A stretch of 64,000 nt of DNA from Roseovarius nubinhibens ISM (GTDB lineage Bacteria > Pseudomonadota > Alphaproteobacteria > Rhodobacterales > Rhodobacteraceae): NCBI RefSeq assembly GCF_000152625.1, contig NZ_CH724156.1:380966-444965 (forward strand), written 5' to 3'. Below, in pieces: positions 53,523 to 62,918 of this stretch. A program made the translations under genes and the position numbers. Numbering within the stretch: position 1 is the stretch's first letter; each line of letters starts with the position of its first letter. The notes under the pieces are model-generated. The model saw nothing but the letters and a program-made list of their open reading frames with translations. It had not been told where the DNA came from and made no database searches.

Positions 53523-54008
53523 ATGACATTTTCGACATTCAAAGCCGTCACGATTGCACTGACCTCGGCAGTGGTCCTTGTGGGCTGCGACCGGAGCAAG
53601 ATCGGCCCGACCAATCCAGACGCATATACCGTAAGTGGTGGACGTGAGGCGAAAACCGGCGTCACCAGCGGCACCTCTATTCTGGACGCGTTCAAGGGCG
53701 GCAAATCGACGGTCAAGGTCAACCGCTTCCTCTGGACCGCGTCGCTTGACGTGCTCGACTTTCTGCCGGTGCAGACTGCTGACCCGTTCACCGGGGTGAT
53801 TTCCACCGGCTATGGCATCCCGCCCGGCGGCGGTCAGGCCTATCGCGCCACCGTGCTGATCAGCGACCCGGCGCTCGATGCCCGCTCGCTCAACGTGGCG
53901 CTGCAGACCCGCAGTGGCCGCCCGGTCAGCGCCGCCACCCAGCGTGCCGTCGAAGATGCGATTCTGTCGCGGGCGCGGCAGCTGCGGATCAGCGCCGGAC
54001 GGTATTGA
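53523..54008 (+). CDS. DUF3576 lipoprotein
   Basis: A 161-residue protein with a signal peptide and lipobox VVLVGC (Cys22). The rest matches DUF3576: VNRFLWTASLDVLDFLPVQ, ADPFTGVISTGYG and a C-terminal LNVALQTRSGR region. It is expected to be an outer-membrane or periplasmic lipoprotein of unknown function, conserved in alphaproteobacteria. In many relatives it lies directly before leuS-lptE; here a glycosyltransferase gene is inserted on the opposite strand. Confidence 0.88.
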   Translation: MTFSTFKAVTIALTSAVVLVGCDRSKIGPTNPDAYTVSGGREAKTGVTSGTSILDAFKGGKSTVKVNRFLWTASLDVLDFLPVQTADPFTGVISTGYGIPPGGGQAYRATVLISDPALDARSLNVALQTRSGRPVSAATQRAVEDAILSRARQLRISAGRY

Positions 54009-54092
54009 TCCGAGCGTGATCGGACGCGTCACCGAGATGTGATCAGAAAGACATGAGGGCGGGGATTTCCCTGCCCTTTTCATTTGAGCGCC

Positions 54093-55337
54093 TCAAAGCG
54101 GCAGGTCCATCACCTCTTCGACCCAGGCCAGTTGCGCCGGCAGGCAATGCGATTTGAGATCATATTGCCCGACCACCAGATCGCGCGCCGCCGCGCCGAG
54201 CCGGGCGCGCGCCTCGGCATCGTCGAGCAAGCCGCAGATCTCGGCGACCAGCGCCTCGCGGTCGAAGAAATTCGCCAGATGCCCGGTCTCGCCATGGCGG
54301 ATCACCTCGCGCACCGGGGCGGTGTCACTCGCCACCACCGCCGCGCCACAGCCCATCGCCTCGAGCAAGGACCAGCTCAGCACGAAGGGATAGGTGAGAT
54401 AGACATGCAGCCGTGAGAGCTGCAGCAGATGGGTGAACTGATCATGCGGCACCCGGCCCACGAAATGCACCCGCGCCCAATCGGCATCGGGGATCTGCGG
54501 GCGGACCTCGTCGCGGAAATGCGCCTTCCAAGTGGTGCCCTTGGGCGGCTGCGCGCCATAGCTCACCTCGTCGCCGCCGACGATGATCACCCGCGCGCGC
54601 GGTCGGTTGCGCAGGATCTGCGGCAGCGCCCGCATGAAGACGTGATAGCCGCGATAGGGTTCGAGATTGCGATTGACGAAGGTGATCACCTCGTCGGCGC
54701 GGCTCAAGGGCGGGTGGCCCTTGAGGGTGAGCGTCACATCTGGATCGGGGCGGCTCTGGCCGGTGTCGATGCCGTCATGGATGACCCTGATGCGGTCGCG
54801 GAACTCGGGCGGGAAGGTGTCGGCCTGAAACCGCGTCGGGCTGATCCCGGCATGGGCCTGCGGGAAATGCAGGTGGTTGTTGAGGTTCTTGAGCCGGATG
54901 CGCAGCGGGTCGAGCTCGGGGTCGGGCGTCGAGAACTCGGGGTCGAAATTGAGATGCGGATAGCCCGCCTCGTGATAGAGCTCGCAATAGAGCGCCAGCC
55001 GCGCCCCGGGCCACAGATCGCGCAGGAACATCGGCTCGCCCCAGCCGTGATGCGCCAGGATGAGATCGGGCGCATAGCCCGCGTCGCGCATTTGCCGCGC
55101 CGCGCGATAGCAGGCCTCGGCGCGGGTCACCTTGGTGTCGAGATCGACGAGCCAGGGATGCACCGCCTGCGCCTTGCGCGCCCGCAGCCGATAGGGCACC
55201 AGCTCGACCCCCTGCCAGACGCCCGGCTCCTTGGCGCGCAGGGTGAGCGCCCGGCACTCATGCCCGGCCGCCGCCAGCGCCGGCGCGAGATGCTTGTACT
55301 GACCGGGGAAATTCTGGTGAATGAAAAGGATTTTCAA
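54093..55337 (-). CDS. Glycosyltransferase family 4-like
   Basis: A 414-residue GT-B-fold glycosyltransferase. The N-terminal domain begins with MKILFIHQNFPGQYKHLAPA and the C-terminal nucleotide-sugar domain contains FVNRNLEPYRGYHVFMRALP and YPFVLSWSLLEAMGCGAAVV, where the conserved Glu binds the sugar nucleotide. The donor and acceptor are unknown. Divergent from leuS. Confidence 0.9.
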   Translation of the reverse strand: MKILFIHQNFPGQYKHLAPALAAAGHECRALTLRAKEPGVWQGVELVPYRLRARKAQAVHPWLVDLDTKVTRAEACYRAARQMRDAGYAPDLILAHHGWGEPMFLRDLWPGARLALYCELYHEAGYPHLNFDPEFSTPDPELDPLRIRLKNLNNHLHFPQAHAGISPTRFQADTFPPEFRDRIRVIHDGIDTGQSRPDPDVTLTLKGHPPLSRADEVITFVNRNLEPYRGYHVFMRALPQILRNRPRARVIIVGGDEVSYGAQPPKGTTWKAHFRDEVRPQIPDADWARVHFVGRVPHDQFTHLLQLSRLHVYLTYPFVLSWSLLEAMGCGAAVVASDTAPVREVIRHGETGHLANFFDREALVAEICGLLDDAEARARLGAAARDLVVGQYDLKSHCLPAQLAWVEEVMDLPL

Positions 55338-55488
55338 CTGACAAGCGCCTCACAAGGGGATTTCGCCGACTATAGGGGCGAGAATTGGTGCTGAAAAGCG
55401 CCGCAACCCTGCCTTCGTGCTGGAAGTTTGCGCCCCCGCCCCCTATCACCCTTGCCAACACCAGAATCTGAGTAGAAGGGCAAACTCC

Positions 55489-58071
55489 ATGCCGTATTCC
55501 GCAGCCGAGATCGAAGCGAAATGGCAATCCGCATGGGATGAGGCGGGGCTGTTCCGGGCCACCCGCTCGGAAGACCGTCCGAAATACTATGTGCTCGAGA
55601 TGTTCCCCTACCCCTCGGGGCGCATCCATATGGGCCATGTGCGCAACTACACGATGGGCGATGTGATCGCGCGCTACAAGATCGCCACCGGCCATAACGT
55701 GCTGCATCCGATGGGCTGGGACGCCTTTGGCATGCCCGCCGAGAACGCCGCCATGGCGAGCGGCGGCCACCCCAAGGACTGGACCTACGGCAACATCGCC
55801 ACGATGAAGAAGCAGATGAAGCCGCTCGGCCTGTCGATCGACTGGAGCCGCGAGTTTGCCACCTGCGATCCGGAATATTACGGCCAGCAGCAGGCGCTGT
55901 TTCTCGACTTCCTCGAAAAGGGCCTCGTCTATCGCAAGAACGCGGTGGTGAACTGGGACCCGGTGGATATGACCGTGCTTGCCAATGAGCAGGTGGAAAA
56001 CGGGCGCGGCTGGCGCTCGGGCGCACTGGTCGAGCGGCGCGAGCTGACCCAGTGGTTCTTCAAGATTTCCGACTATTCGCAAGAGCTGCTCGAAGCGCTC
56101 GACACGCTCGAGCATTGGCCCGCCAAGGTGCGGCTCATGCAGGAGAACTGGATCGGCCGGTCGCGCGGGCTGCAGTTTTCCTTCTCGCTCATTGACGGGC
56201 CGGATGGGATGGACCGGGTCGAGGTCTATACGACCCGTCCCGATACGCTCATGGGGGCGTCCTTTGTCGGCATCTCGCCCGATCATCCGCTGGCGCGGCG
56301 TCTTGAGGCCGACAACGAAGCTCTCGCCGAGTTCAACGCCGAGTGCCGCCGCATGGGCACCTCGGAAGAAGAGCTTGAGAAGGCCGAGAAACGCGGCTTT
56401 GACACCGGGCTGCGGGTGCGCCATCCGCTCGACCCGGCGTGGGAGCTGCCGGTCTATGTGGCGAATTTCATCCTGATGGATTACGGCACCGGCGCCATTT
56501 TCGGCTGCCCGGCCCATGACCAGCGCGACCTCGATTTCGCCCGCAAATACGCGCTGCCCGTGGTCTCGACCTATGCGCCTGTCGCCGCCGAAGACGGCTT
56601 TGCCCTGCCCGAAGAGGGCGGCGCGGCCTATGTGCCGCAAAAGACGGAAACGGTGAACTATATCAAGGGCTTTGCCGGCGACGCGCAGCAGACCGGGCTG
56701 GAAGGCATCGACGCCGCCATCGCCTTCTGCGAGGCCAATGGCATCGGTCAGGGCGTGACCAAGTTCCGCCTGCGCGATTGGGGCCTGTCGCGGCAGCGCT
56801 ATTGGGGCTGCCCGATCCCGGTGGTCCATTGCGACAGCTGCGGCGTGGTGCCGGAGAAGAAAGAAAACCTGCCCGTCCGCCTGCCCGATGATGTGAGCTT
56901 TGATCAGCCCGGCAACCCGCTCGACCGGCATCCGACATGGCGCGATTGCGCCTGCCCGAAATGCGGCGGCGCGGCCCGGCGCGAGACCGACACGATGGAC
57001 ACATTCGTCGACAGCTCGTGGTATTTCGCCCGTTTCACCGCGCCCCGTGCCGAGACGCCGACGGTGATGGAAGAGGCCGAATATTGGATGAATGTCGACC
57101 AATATATCGGCGGCATCGAACATGCGATCCTGCACCTGCTCTATTCGCGCTTCTTCGCGCGGGCGATGCAGATTTGCGGCCATCTGCCGGAGAAGAGCAT
57201 CGAGCCCTTCAACGCGCTCTTCACCCAAGGCATGGTGACCCACGCCATCTATGAAAACGCCGAGCGCCGCGCCGACAATGGCCGCCCGCTCTATCACTAT
57301 CCCGACGAGGTCGAGGAGCGTGACGGCGCGGTGGTGGTCAAGGAGACCGGCGAGGCGGTCACGGTGATCCCCTCGGCCAAGATGTCGAAATCGAAAAATA
57401 ACGTGGTCGACCCGGTGAGCATCATCGACGCCTATGGCGCCGACACCGCGCGCTGGTTCGTGCTGTCCGACAGCCCGCCCGAGCGCGATGTCGAATGGAC
57501 CGCTGCCGGGGCCGAGGCCGCGTTCAAACATCTGACGCGGGTCTGGAACCTGAGCGAGCGCATCGCCGAGATGGAGGACGCGCCCGAGAGCGACGCCGAC
57601 AAGGAGCTCTTGCGCGAGATGCACAAGGCGATCCATGACGTGACCATGGGCGTCGAAAGCTTTGGCTTTAACGCGGCCATCGCCAAGCTCTATGCCTTCA
57701 CAAACACCTTGTCGAAATCCAAGGCCGGGGCCGCCACCCAGCGGCAGGCGATCCGCACCCTCGCCCAGCTCATGTCGCCGATGACGCCGCATCTCGCGGA
57801 AGATGTCTGGGCGCGCCAGGGCGGCGAAGGTCTCTGCGCGGCGGCGACCTGGCCGGTGGCGGATGAGGCGATGCTCGTCTCCGACACGGTCACACTGCCG
57901 ATCCAGATCAACGGCAAGCGCCGGGCCGAAATCACCGTGCCCGCCGATATGGACAAGTCCGAGGTTGAAAAAGCCGCGCTGGCGATGAATGCTGTGCAAA
58001 AGGCGCTCGATGGCGCCGCGCCGAAGAAAATCATCGTTGTGCCGGGACGGATCGTCAATGTCGTCATTTAA
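55489..58071 (+). CDS. leuS: Leucyl-tRNA synthetase
   Basis: An 860-residue class I synthetase charging tRNA-Leu. HMGH at residues 47-50 and KMSKS at 631-635 are the ATP-binding signatures; the editing domain with TTRPDTLMG and the Zn-like Cys pair region (CDSCGVV, CPKCGGA) are present. ATG 55489 starts MPYSAAEIE. The stop overlaps the lptE start by 14 bases. Its supply of charged tRNA is the signal that the leuA leader would read. Confidence 0.97.
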   Translation: MPYSAAEIEAKWQSAWDEAGLFRATRSEDRPKYYVLEMFPYPSGRIHMGHVRNYTMGDVIARYKIATGHNVLHPMGWDAFGMPAENAAMASGGHPKDWTYGNIATMKKQMKPLGLSIDWSREFATCDPEYYGQQQALFLDFLEKGLVYRKNAVVNWDPVDMTVLANEQVENGRGWRSGALVERRELTQWFFKISDYSQELLEALDTLEHWPAKVRLMQENWIGRSRGLQFSFSLIDGPDGMDRVEVYTTRPDTLMGASFVGISPDHPLARRLEADNEALAEFNAECRRMGTSEEELEKAEKRGFDTGLRVRHPLDPAWELPVYVANFILMDYGTGAIFGCPAHDQRDLDFARKYALPVVSTYAPVAAEDGFALPEEGGAAYVPQKTETVNYIKGFAGDAQQTGLEGIDAAIAFCEANGIGQGVTKFRLRDWGLSRQRYWGCPIPVVHCDSCGVVPEKKENLPVRLPDDVSFDQPGNPLDRHPTWRDCACPKCGGAARRETDTMDTFVDSSWYFARFTAPRAETPTVMEEAEYWMNVDQYIGGIEHAILHLLYSRFFARAMQICGHLPEKSIEPFNALFTQGMVTHAIYENAERRADNGRPLYHYPDEVEERDGAVVVKETGEAVTVIPSAKMSKSKNNVVDPVSIIDAYGADTARWFVLSDSPPERDVEWTAAGAEAAFKHLTRVWNLSERIAEMEDAPESDADKELLREMHKAIHDVTMGVESFGFNAAIAKLYAFTNTLSKSKAGAATQRQAIRTLAQLMSPMTPHLAEDVWARQGGEGLCAAATWPVADEAMLVSDTVTLPIQINGKRRAEITVPADMDKSEVEKAALAMNAVQKALDGAAPKKIIVVPGRIVNVVI

Positions 58072-58552
58072 CCGCCGTCAATTCTGCGCCCTTGGCCTCG
58101 GGTTTCTGGCCATGGGCTGTGGCTTTACCCCGGTCTATGGGCCGGGCGGCGGCGGCGCAGCGCTGATTGATGCGGTGGCGGTGGATGCGCCCAAGTCGCG
58201 GCAGGATTACCTCTTTGTGCGCACCATGGAGGAACGGCTCGGCCGCGGCTCCAACCCGCGCTATGGGCTGTCCTACAAGATCGACTTTGGCGAAGAGGCG
58301 GTCGCCATTTCGTCGAGCAACGTGACCACCCGCTACAATGTGATCGGCCGCGTCACCTATGCGCTGCGCGATCTGCAAACCGGCGAGGTCGCGGCCTCGG
58401 GCAAGACCCAGAGCTTTACCAGCTATTCCGCCTCGGGCAGCACCGTCGCCACCCAGGCCGCACAGGATGACGCGGGCGAACGGCTGATGATCATCCTCGC
58501 CGATGATGTGACCACCCGCCTCGGCGCGGCGCTGACCGCGCCCGCCTCATGA
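58058..58552 (+). CDS. lptE: LPS-assembly lipoprotein LptE
   Basis: A 164-residue lipoprotein of the LptE family, the outer-membrane partner of LptD in lipopolysaccharide insertion. N-terminus [20 protein letters not shown] with lipobox-like [10 protein letters not shown], the CGFxPxYG start typical of LptE. ATG 58058 overlaps the leuS stop by 14 bases, and its own stop overlaps holA (ATGA). The leuS-lptE-holA order is widespread in proteobacteria. Confidence 0.9.
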   Translation: MSSFNRRQFCALGLGFLAMGCGFTPVYGPGGGGAALIDAVAVDAPKSRQDYLFVRTMEERLGRGSNPRYGLSYKIDFGEEAVAISSSNVTTRYNVIGRVTYALRDLQTGEVAASGKTQSFTSYSASGSTVATQAAQDDAGERLMIILADDVTTRLGAALTAPAS

Positions 58553-59574
58553 AGCTCGCCCCGCGTGACGCCGCGGGCTATTTCGCGCGTCCCGATGCAG
58601 GCAAGACCGGGCTGCTGATCTATGGCGCCGATGCGATGCGGGTGGCGATGCGCCGGCAAGAGGTGATCAAGGCCCTCATCGGCCCGCAGGGCGAAGAGGA
58701 AATGCGCCTTACCCGGATGCCCGCCGCCGATCTGCGCAAGGACCCGGCGCTCTTGCTCGATGCGATCAAGGCGCAGGGGTTTTTCCCCGGCCCGCGCGTG
58801 GCCTTTGTCGAGGATGCGACCGAAACCGCCGCCCCGGCCATTCTGGCGGCGCTGGAGGATTGGGCCGAGGGCGATGCCCAGATCATCGTCACCGCCGGCA
58901 CGCTCAAACCCACGTCAAAGATCCGCAAGGCCTTTGAGGGGCACAAAAACGCCTATGCCGCCGCGATCTATGACGACCCGCCGTCGCGGGCCGAGATCGA
59001 GGCCGAGCTGAGCCGCGCGGGGCTCGGCAATGTGCCGGGCGAGGCGATGACCGATCTGGTGGCGCTCTCCAAGGCGCTCGATCCCGGTGATTTCCGCCAA
59101 ACGCTTGAAAAGCTGTCGCTTTACAAGCTCGGTGATGACAGCCCGCTGTCGAGCGAAGACATCCAGAACTGCGCCCCCGGCTCGACCGAGGCCGAGACCG
59201 ATGACGTGCTGCATATCGTCGCCGAAGGCCGCTCGCAGGAGATCGGCCCGGTGCTCAAACGGCTCAAGGCGCAAGGGGTGCAGCCTGTCGGGCTCTGCAT
59301 CGCGGCGACCCGGCATTTTCGCACGCTCTATACCGCCGCCTCCGATCCCGGCGGCGCGGCGCAGGGCATTGCGCGGATGCGGCCGCCGGTCTTTGGCCCG
59401 CGCCGCGACCGGATGCTGCGGCAGGCGCAGGGCTGGGGCGCGGCCAAGCTTGAACAGGCGCTGTCGATCCTGCTCGAGACCGATCTGACGCTGCGCTCGG
59501 CGGGCCGGGTGGCCCCCGATATGGCCCTCGTCGAACGGGCGCTGATCCGGCTGGCGATGCTGGCGCGGCGCTAA
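58549..59574 (+). CDS. holA: DNA polymerase III subunit delta
   Basis: A 341-residue delta subunit of the clamp loader, which opens the beta sliding clamp. Family segments seen: LLIYGADAMRVAMRRQEVIKA, then TRMPAADLRKDPALLLDAIK, and IVTAGTLKPTSKIRKAFEGH. Overlaps lptE by 4 bases (ATGA). The last 4 bases overlap the convergent HNH gene. Confidence 0.93.
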   Translation: MKLAPRDAAGYFARPDAGKTGLLIYGADAMRVAMRRQEVIKALIGPQGEEEMRLTRMPAADLRKDPALLLDAIKAQGFFPGPRVAFVEDATETAAPAILAALEDWAEGDAQIIVTAGTLKPTSKIRKAFEGHKNAYAAAIYDDPPSRAEIEAELSRAGLGNVPGEAMTDLVALSKALDPGDFRQTLEKLSLYKLGDDSPLSSEDIQNCAPGSTEAETDDVLHIVAEGRSQEIGPVLKRLKAQGVQPVGLCIAATRHFRTLYTAASDPGGAAQGIARMRPPVFGPRRDRMLRQAQGWGAAKLEQALSILLETDLTLRSAGRVAPDMALVERALIRLAMLARR

Positions 59575-59873
59575 CGCAACCGCCGCCGCCCCGGCGTTTT
59601 CGAGCGAAACCCCGGTGGCCGTTTGGCCACCCAGCGGATGAATTTCGCAAGCCTCGGATGGGCGCGCAAGGCCTCGATCGTGTGATAGTCGCGGGCGAGC
59701 TCGGCCTCGGTCAGGCTCGCGTGGATTTCATTGTGGCAAATCTGGTGCAGCCGCACCACCGGCCCGCCCTTGCCGCCTTTGAGCCGCGGCACGAGGTGAT
59801 GCAGGCTCTGGGCCACGTCCCCGGGCAGGGGGCGGCCACAGAGCGGACAGATCGGATCAGACGTATCACTCAC
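59571..59873 (-). CDS. HNH endonuclease-like protein
   Basis: A 100-residue protein with the HNH pattern: zinc-binding CPLCGRPL, then SLHHLVPRLKGGKGG with the His-His pair and LHQICHNEIHASLTE with the Asn/His and second Cys-containing block. Related small HNH proteins are common single genes in Rhodobacterales. Start GTG 59873 is chosen because longer frames lack a binding site. Substrate unknown. Confidence 0.8.
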   Translation of the reverse strand: MSDTSDPICPLCGRPLPGDVAQSLHHLVPRLKGGKGGPVVRLHQICHNEIHASLTEAELARDYHTIEALRAHPRLAKFIRWVAKRPPGFRSKTPGRRRLR

Positions 59874-59942
59874 TTGATCACCAGCGCAGTTCCGGGCAAG
59901 AGATTGTGCTAGGACAGCGTAACAAGGGCAAGAGGGTACGGG

Positions 59943-61259
59943 ATGGACGGACAACCGGAAATCATTCAACAGCTTATGGACTATGTACGGCAAGGCTGGG
60001 AGATCGCCGAAAGCTGGCTGCTGAGCCCCGCCGCATGGTCGCAATTCGCCCTGTTGATCGCGGCCTATCTGCTCTCGGTGATGATCAACCGCCGCCTGCG
60101 CCCGCTGCTCAAAAGGCTGCTCACACCGCAGGGCGATCAGACCCATATCATCGCCCGCGCCCGCCTTTTTGTGCTGGATTTCACGCCGCTTTTGCTGCCG
60201 CTTCTGGCCTATGTGTTCACCGGTCTGGGCGAGAGCGTGACCCGCTCGCTCTTTGACTCGGGCGCGGTCATCGCCTTTGGCAACCGGGTGTTCATCTTCC
60301 TCGGCGTGCGCATCCTCGTGCGCGATATCCTCAAGGATCCGTTTCTGCGCCTGCTGGGCAAATATGTGCTGCTGCCGATGGCCGCGCTCTATGCCGTGGG
60401 CCTGTTGGAGACGGCGACGGCCAAGCTCAAATCCACCATCGTGCCGCTCGGCAACATGTCTTTCGACCTGCTCTGGCTCTTGCAGGCGGTGGTCGCGGGC
60501 GGCGTGGTGTTCTGGCTCGGGCGTTGGTCGAACGATCAATCGACAAGCTATATCCATGCCCAGCAGGACATGCGCCCGGCGACCCGACAGCTTGCCGCCA
60601 AGGCCGCCGAGATCGCCATTTTCGGCGCGGCCTTCCTGCTCTTGATGAACATCTTGGGCATCTCGCTCACCTCGCTGGCGGTGCTCGGCGGTGCGATTGG
60701 CGTGGGGCTCGGCTTTGGCCTGCAGAAGATCGCCGCCAACTTCATCTCGGGCGTGATCCTTCTCGTCGAGGGGCAGGCCACGGTCGGCGATTATGTCGAG
60801 CTGGACGGCGGCGAGGCGGGCACCATCGTCAAGACCACCGCCCGCGCGATGATCCTCGAGACCTTTGATGGCCGCTGGATCGTGGTGCCGAACGAGGATT
60901 TCATCACCACCCGCGTCGTCAACTATTCCGATCAGGGCAGCGCCAACCGCTATGAGGCGGAATTCTCGGTCTCGTATGATGCCGACGTGAACCGCGTGCC
61001 CGAGATCATCGAAGAGGCCGTGTCCAAGCTCGATTTCATCCTGCAAGTGCCCGATGGCCCCGATTGCGAGCTGCGCGCCTTTGGCGACAGCGGCGTCGAG
61101 TTTGCGGTCGAGTTCTGGGTCAATGGCATCGACGATGGCAAGAACCGCTTTACCCCGGTGGTGATGATGACGATCTGGAACGCGCTCAAGGACAATAATA
61201 TCGAGATCCCCTACCCGCAGCGTGTGGTCCATCACAAGGGACTGCCGCCCGAGGCATGA
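59943..61259 (+). CDS. MscS-family mechanosensitive channel
   Basis: A 438-residue membrane protein with about five hydrophobic segments before an MscS domain (residues about 230-430): GGAIGVGLGFGLQKIAANFI forms the pore-lining helix, followed by VEGQATVGDYVELDG and the cytoplasmic beta region WIVVPNEDFITTRVVNYS. It protects against osmotic downshock. The stop overlaps the next gene start (ATGA). Confidence 0.92.
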   Translation: MDGQPEIIQQLMDYVRQGWEIAESWLLSPAAWSQFALLIAAYLLSVMINRRLRPLLKRLLTPQGDQTHIIARARLFVLDFTPLLLPLLAYVFTGLGESVTRSLFDSGAVIAFGNRVFIFLGVRILVRDILKDPFLRLLGKYVLLPMAALYAVGLLETATAKLKSTIVPLGNMSFDLLWLLQAVVAGGVVFWLGRWSNDQSTSYIHAQQDMRPATRQLAAKAAEIAIFGAAFLLLMNILGISLTSLAVLGGAIGVGLGFGLQKIAANFISGVILLVEGQATVGDYVELDGGEAGTIVKTTARAMILETFDGRWIVVPNEDFITTRVVNYSDQGSANRYEAEFSVSYDADVNRVPEIIEEAVSKLDFILQVPDGPDCELRAFGDSGVEFAVEFWVNGIDDGKNRFTPVVMMTIWNALKDNNIEIPYPQRVVHHKGLPPEA

Positions 61260-62413
61260 GCGAGGCGCTGATCATCGGGGCCGGCCCGGCAGGGCTGATG
61301 GCGGCAGAGCGGCTGGCGGCATCGGGCGTCGCCGTCACCCTGGCCGAGGCCAAGCCGAGCCCCGCGCGCAAATTCCTGATGGCCGGGAAATCCGGGCTCA
61401 ACCTCACCAAGGACGAGCCTTTCGAGGCGTTTCTCGCACAGTTCGGCGCGGCGCAGGCGGAATTGGCCCCGATGCTGCGCGGCTTTGGGCCTGAGGCGGT
61501 GCAGGATTGGGCGCGCGGCCTCGGTCAGCCGCTCTTTACCGGCTCGACAGGCCGGGTCTTTCCCGAGGCGATGAAGGCCTCGCCGCTGTTGCGGGCGTGG
61601 CTGGCGCGGCTCGAGGGCGCGGGCGTGCGGCTCGAACGGCGCTGGCGCTGGACCGGCTGGGACGGCGAGACCTGCCGCATTGAGACGCCCGAGGGGCCGC
61701 GTGTGCTCCGCCCCCGCGCCACGATCCTCGCCTGTGGCGGGGCGAGCTGGGCGCGGCTCGGCTCGGACGGGGCATGGGCGGGCTGGGTCGAGGGCACCGC
61801 GCCGTTCCGCCCGGCCAATATGGGCTTTGCGGTCTCTTGGTCCGACCATATGCGGCGGCATTTCGGCACGCCGGTCAAGGGTTGCGCCCTGCAGGCGGGC
61901 GATCAGCTCTCGCGCGGCGAGTTCGTCATCTCGGAACGTGGCATCGAGGGCGGCGGCATCTATGCGCTCTCGGCCGCGATGCGCGACGGCGCGCCGCTGA
62001 CCATCGACCTCGCCCCGGATCTGAGCCTTGAGGATCTGCGCGCCCGGCTCGCCCGGCCGCGCGGCAAGCAGAGCCTTGCCAACCACCTGCGCCGCACGCT
62101 GCGGCTCGACCCGGTGAAACAGGCGCTCTTGATGGAGTTTGCCCGCCCCCTGCCCGAGGATCTCGCGCCGCGGGTCAAGGCGCTGGCCGTGTCGCATGAC
62201 GGCCCGCGCCCGATGGATGAGGCGATTTCCACCGCAGGCGGGCTGCGCTTTGACGCGCTCGACGAGGGTCTCATGCTGCGCGACCGGCCCGGCACATTTG
62301 CCGCCGGCGAAATGCTCGACTGGGAGGCGCCGACGGGTGGCTATCTGCTCACCGCCTGTCTGGCGACCGGGCGCTGGGCCGGGGACGCCGCCGCGCGCTA
62401 TCTGGCGGGCTGA
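61256..62413 (+). CDS. BaiN/HI0933-like flavoprotein (TIGR03862)
   Basis: A 385-residue FAD flavoprotein. The N-terminal loop is ALIIGAGPAGLMAAERLAA, with FLMAGKSGLNLTKDEP, and the C-terminal FAD contact is EAPTGGYLLTACLATGRWAG. It belongs to the HI0933/BaiN-like oxidoreductase family of unknown substrate. Coupled to the MscS gene by a 4-base overlap. Confidence 0.9.
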   Translation: MSEALIIGAGPAGLMAAERLAASGVAVTLAEAKPSPARKFLMAGKSGLNLTKDEPFEAFLAQFGAAQAELAPMLRGFGPEAVQDWARGLGQPLFTGSTGRVFPEAMKASPLLRAWLARLEGAGVRLERRWRWTGWDGETCRIETPEGPRVLRPRATILACGGASWARLGSDGAWAGWVEGTAPFRPANMGFAVSWSDHMRRHFGTPVKGCALQAGDQLSRGEFVISERGIEGGGIYALSAAMRDGAPLTIDLAPDLSLEDLRARLARPRGKQSLANHLRRTLRLDPVKQALLMEFARPLPEDLAPRVKALAVSHDGPRPMDEAISTAGGLRFDALDEGLMLRDRPGTFAAGEMLDWEAPTGGYLLTACLATGRWAGDAAARYLAG

Positions 62414-62489
62414 GAGAGGCGCATCCACTGACAGAACCTGACAGGGGGTCTTGCTAGTCTGACCTCAGTCGCCTTTGAAAGGATGTCCC

Positions 62490-62915
62490 ATGACCAGTAC
62501 CGGTTCCTGCCTCTGTGGCAGCGTCACCTACCGCATCGACCACGCCCCGGAAACCGCCCATGCCTGCCACTGTGGCCACTGTCAGAAATGGTCGGGCGGG
62601 GTCAATCTCTCGACCGAAGTGCCCGAGGCCGCCTTTCACATCACCGGCGGGGCGGAGCATCTCGGCACCTATAAATCCTCGGACTGGGCCGAGCGCTGTT
62701 TTTGCAAAAACTGCGGCAGTTCGATCTTTTCGCGGATGACCGCCGAAGGTCCGCATCAGGGGCTGCATTACATCTGCATCGGCACGCTCGACAGCACGGA
62801 GGGGCTGCGCCTTGGCGATGAAATCTTCATCGACCGCAAACCCGCCTGTTACGGGTTCGAGGGCACGCATAAACGGCTGACCGAGGCGGAGTTCTTTGCC
62901 ATGGTCGGCGGCTGA
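62490..62915 (+). CDS. GFA-family protein
   Basis: A 141-residue zinc protein of the GFA (glutathione-dependent formaldehyde-activating enzyme-like) family. The structural and catalytic cysteines are visible: Cys7 and Cys9 in GSCLCGS, Cys26, Cys28 and Cys31 in ACHCGHCQ, and the later pair in RCFCKNCGSS. ATG 62490 follows AAAGGA. True S-hydroxymethylglutathione synthase activity is not assured for this family. Confidence 0.9.
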   Translation: MTSTGSCLCGSVTYRIDHAPETAHACHCGHCQKWSGGVNLSTEVPEAAFHITGGAEHLGTYKSSDWAERCFCKNCGSSIFSRMTAEGPHQGLHYICIGTLDSTEGLRLGDEIFIDRKPACYGFEGTHKRLTEAEFFAMVGG

Positions 62916-62918
62916 ACC

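Noticed and set aside
55338..55488. Possible T-box or leader control of leuS
   Set aside because: No T-box sequence, no Leu-rich leader frame and no terminator-like stems are seen upstream of leuS.
55258..57999. A 913-codon open frame antisense to leuS
   Set aside because: The sense strand is an unmistakable leucyl-tRNA synthetase; the antisense product is low-complexity and unrecognisable.
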